In this document: in pieces, positions 62,031 to 64,000 of the stretch
Numbering within the stretch: the stretch's first letter is position 1
Layout of the letters: the number at the start of each line of letters is the position of its first letter
From: Rhodoferax sp.
GTDB taxonomy: Bacteria > Pseudomonadota > Gammaproteobacteria > Burkholderiales > Burkholderiaceae_C
Direction: 5' to 3'
Assembly (NCBI RefSeq): GCF_025354435.1
Contig: NZ_JANXMU010000058.1
Coordinates: forward strand, 1-64,000
DNA length: 64,000 nucleotides
Notes under the pieces: model-generated
Told to the model about the DNA's origin: nothing
The model's input: the letters and a program-made list of their open reading frames with translations, nothing else
Databases searched by the model: none
Position numbers and translations under genes: made by a program

Positions 62031-62867
62031 ATGCAAGCTGCCAAACACCACCGTACAAGTCCCGGGATGCACCTGGAAACCGCGCCGTTCACCAGCGCCC
62101 TGCCCGCGTCCATGTTCTTTCGCACAGGCAGCGTGCAGGCCGACTCGCGCTACCCGCAGCACCGCCACGCCTGGGGTGAATTCGTCTACGCCTTCAGCGG
62201 CGTGATCGAGGTCAAGGTGGCCGACCACCACTACCTGGCCCCGCCGCAGTACGGCATCTGGCTGCCGCCCGACGTGGAGCACATGGGCCTGAACCGCTAC
62301 GAGGTGGTGCACTGCTCGCTCTACATGGCGGCCGAGCACTGCGGCGCGCTGCCGAAGAACCCCTGCGCCCTCACCGTCAGCCCGCTGGTGCGCTCCCTGC
62401 TGGAGCACCTGCGCCAGCAGCCCGGCACCCTGCCCCGCAGCGACGCGCAAGAGCGCCTGCTGCAGGTGCTGGCCGACCAGCTGGCCCTGGCTCCCTGCGC
62501 CGGCAGCTACCTGCCCAGCTCCGACGACCCCTTGCTAGGCGCGGTGCTGCGCGCTCTGGAAGCCCAGCCCGGCGACAACCGCACCCTGCCCGAAATCGCC
62601 CACGCCGCCCACACCACCGAGCGCACCCTGCTGCGCCGCTTCCAGCGCGAGCTGGGCATGTCGTTTGTGGAGTGGCGCCAGCGTCTACGGGTGGTCAAGG
62701 CCATGCCGCTGCTGGATGCCGGGCAAACCGTGGAGACGGTGGCGCTGGACCTGGGCTACGCCAGCGCCTCGGCCTTCATCAGCATGTTCCGCCGCCTGAT
62801 GGGGGTGACACCGGACGAATTCCGCAAGGGCGCGGTGGAAACCCGTGGCGTGGTGCGCACCGGATAA
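62031..62867 (+). CDS. AraC-family transcriptional regulator
   Basis: The protein is 278 residues. The N-terminal cupin-type sensing domain has RYPQHRHAWGEFVYAFSGVIEV near 41-62. The C-terminal double helix-turn-helix spans about 175-270 (TLPEIAHAAHTTERTLLRRFQRELGMSFVEWRQRLR, then ETVALDLGYASASAFISMFRRLMGVTPDEFRK). It is divergent from the EamA exporter across a 91-bp gap, a common regulator-exporter layout. The ligand is not evident. Confidence 0.9.
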   Translation: MQAAKHHRTSPGMHLETAPFTSALPASMFFRTGSVQADSRYPQHRHAWGEFVYAFSGVIEVKVADHHYLAPPQYGIWLPPDVEHMGLNRYEVVHCSLYMAAEHCGALPKNPCALTVSPLVRSLLEHLRQQPGTLPRSDAQERLLQVLADQLALAPCAGSYLPSSDDPLLGAVLRALEAQPGDNRTLPEIAHAAHTTERTLLRRFQRELGMSFVEWRQRLRVVKAMPLLDAGQTVETVALDLGYASASAFISMFRRLMGVTPDEFRKGAVETRGVVRTG

Positions 62868-62903
62868 TGGCTAGGGCACCCTTGGGGTGCTTTAGGGGCT
62901 TGC

Positions 62904-63578
62904 GTGCGTGTATTGATTGTGGAAGACGACCTTTTACTGGGCGATGCCCTGGCCACGGGCTTGCGCCAACTCGGGCATGTGGTGGACTGGTTTGGCGATG
63001 GTGCGCAGGCCGATGCGGCCCTGGCGGCCACCACTTTTGATGCCGTGGTGCTGGATCTGGGCCTGCCCGGCGGGGATGGCCTGGTCTGGCTGGCGCGTTG
63101 GCGCAACGCGGGCGTGGCCGTGCCTATGCTGATCCTGACGGCCCGCGACGGCGCGGCGCACAGCATCACCGGCCTGGACAGCGGGGCCGACGACTACCTC
63201 GTCAAACCCATCTCCATCGACGAGCTGGCAGCGCGCCTGCGGGCAGTGATGCGCCGCACCTCGGGCCGGGCCCAGTCGGTGTGGCAGCACGGCGCGCTCG
63301 AATACGACCCGGCCAGCAAACACGTGCGCTGGAAGGGCGAAACCATTGAGCTGACGGGCCGTGAACTGGCCCTGCTGGAGGCCCTGCTGAAGCACCCGCA
63401 GCGCGTGCTATCCAAGGCCCACTTGCAAGAAAAACTGTACGACTGGAGCGGCGCGGAGCCCGAAAGCAATACGCTGGAGGTGCACATCCACCACCTGCGC
63501 CGCAAGATCGACCCGGCCATCGTGCGCACACTGCGCGGCGTGGGCTACGCACTGGGCTCGGGCGAGGCCGGGCCATGA
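62904..63578 (+). CDS. OmpR/PhoB-type response regulator (QseB/TctD-like)
   Basis: The protein is 224 residues with a GTG start. The receiver domain has acidic pocket EDD (7-9), phosphoacceptor D51 in VVLDLGLPGGDG and K101 in YLVKPIS. The C-terminal winged helix spans about 128-220 (LTGRELALLEALLKHPQRVLSKAHL, NTLEVHIHHLRRKI). It overlaps the sensor kinase by 4 nt, forming a two-component operon. QseB/PmrA/TctD relatives are closest by eye; the stimulus is unknown. Confidence 0.92.
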   Translation: MRVLIVEDDLLLGDALATGLRQLGHVVDWFGDGAQADAALAATTFDAVVLDLGLPGGDGLVWLARWRNAGVAVPMLILTARDGAAHSITGLDSGADDYLVKPISIDELAARLRAVMRRTSGRAQSVWQHGALEYDPASKHVRWKGETIELTGRELALLEALLKHPQRVLSKAHLQEKLYDWSGAEPESNTLEVHIHHLRRKIDPAIVRTLRGVGYALGSGEAGP

Positions 63579-64000
63579 GCCTGCAACGCCGTTTACTGCT
63601 GTACTTGCTGGTGTGCGCGCCGCTGGTGTGGGCCGTGACCCTGTGGGTGTCGGTGAGCCGGGCCCGGCATGAAGTCAACGAACTCTACGACGGCGAGCTG
63701 GTCCGCCTGGCCCGCCAGGTGCAGGCGGTGTTCAACCGCCAACATACAGGCCCGCTGCCTGCGCCGATCCCGCCCGTTGCCGACGACCCCTTGGATGACG
63801 ATGCACGCGAACTGGCTGTGGCGGTGTGGAACGCCCAGGGCCAACTGGTTTTAACCGACCGCGAAGGCATGCAGCTCCAGCGCCGACCCGGTCCGGCGGG
63901 CTTTGTGGATACGCAGTTGTTCGGCACCGCCTGGCGGGTGTACTACCTGCCCTCGTCCAACGGCGAATGGCTGGTGGCCGCGGGCCAGGACGTGCACGAG
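63575..64000 (+). CDS. Sensor histidine kinase, N-terminal part (cut by window end)
   Basis: Open frame of 142 codons to the right edge with no stop, translated from ATG at 63575, which overlaps the regulator stop (ATGA). One membrane helix at about 7-27 (LLLYLLVCAPLVWAVTLWVSV), then the start of a periplasmic sensor region (SRARHEVNELYDGELVRLARQVQ, ELAVAVWNAQGQLVLTDREG) as in QseC/TctE-type kinases. The second helix, HAMP and kinase domains lie beyond the window. Partner of the response regulator. Confidence 0.85.
   Translation, partial: MSLQRRLLLYLLVCAPLVWAVTLWVSVSRARHEVNELYDGELVRLARQVQAVFNRQHTGPLPAPIPPVADDPLDDDARELAVAVWNAQGQLVLTDREGMQLQRRPGPAGFVDTQLFGTAWRVYYLPSSNGEWLVAAGQDVHE

Overview
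The window looks like core chromosome of a GC-rich betaproteobacterium, most likely order Burkholderiales and family Comamonadaceae (Rhodoferax/Acidovorax-like). This is inferred from several things: EF-P with an arginine at position 32 beside its EarP rhamnosyltransferase, the surE-pcm-nlpD-rpoS order, many HAAT-type (Liv) transporters, a PEP-CTERM protein and a degenerate HD-GYP protein. I see no prophage, insertion sequence, CRISPR array or rRNA.

Layout. 1-5.2 kb: end of bacterioferritin, then a YhaN/YhaO (SbcCD-like) repair pair. 5.3-8.8 kb: livHMGF transporter operon without a binding protein. 9.3-17.4 kb: housekeeping genes (rarA, a degenerate HD-GYP protein, lolA, ftsK, a Crp/Fnr regulator, trxB, a DUF1439 lipoprotein). 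17.4-20.9 kb: surE-pcm-nlpD-rpoS. 21-23.6 kb: PAS-GGDEF-EAL protein. 23.7-26.3 kb: tRNA-His, ppiD, tRNA-Val and HU. 26.5-31.5 kb: pgsA, uvrC, a metallopeptidase, earP and efp. 31.5-42.1 kb: UvrD-like helicase, glycosyltransferase, DUF349 protein and a DUF748/AsmA-like protein. 42.3-42.6 kb: possible structured non-coding RNA. 42.7-53.9 kb: an orphan livK, then a long operon that reads as 4-hydroxyproline uptake and breakdown (epimerase, three-part D-hydroxyproline dehydrogenase, DapA-family deaminase, complete Liv transporter) under a divergent GntR regulator. 54-64 kb: LysR/mmsA pair, PEP-CTERM protein, DUF3052 protein, glutaryl-CoA dehydrogenase with a CoA-transferase, DMT exporter with AraC regulator, and a two-component system cut by the window end.

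The most striking feature is not a gene. At least 16 copies of one A+T-rich imperfect palindrome of about 65 bp are scattered over the window, roughly one per 4 kb. Eleven lie inside protein-coding genes (yhaN, rarA, lolA, pcm, earP twice, the DUF349 gene, the DUF748 gene twice, the DadA-like gene and the CoA-transferase gene). All eleven keep the host frame open and are translated, and copies in unrelated proteins use the same few frames. They give matching peptides such as QVEYAL in YhaN and the DadA-like protein, or NQ..V..ESTQ in the DUF349 protein and the CoA-transferase. Other copies supply the start codon of yhaO and the stop codons of yhaN and lolA, or sit between convergent genes where they look like terminators. 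The behaviour recalls the in-frame Rickettsia palindromic elements, but the sequence is different. A second, unrelated repeat of about 110-140 bp has two copies (near 42.2 and 56.6 kb).
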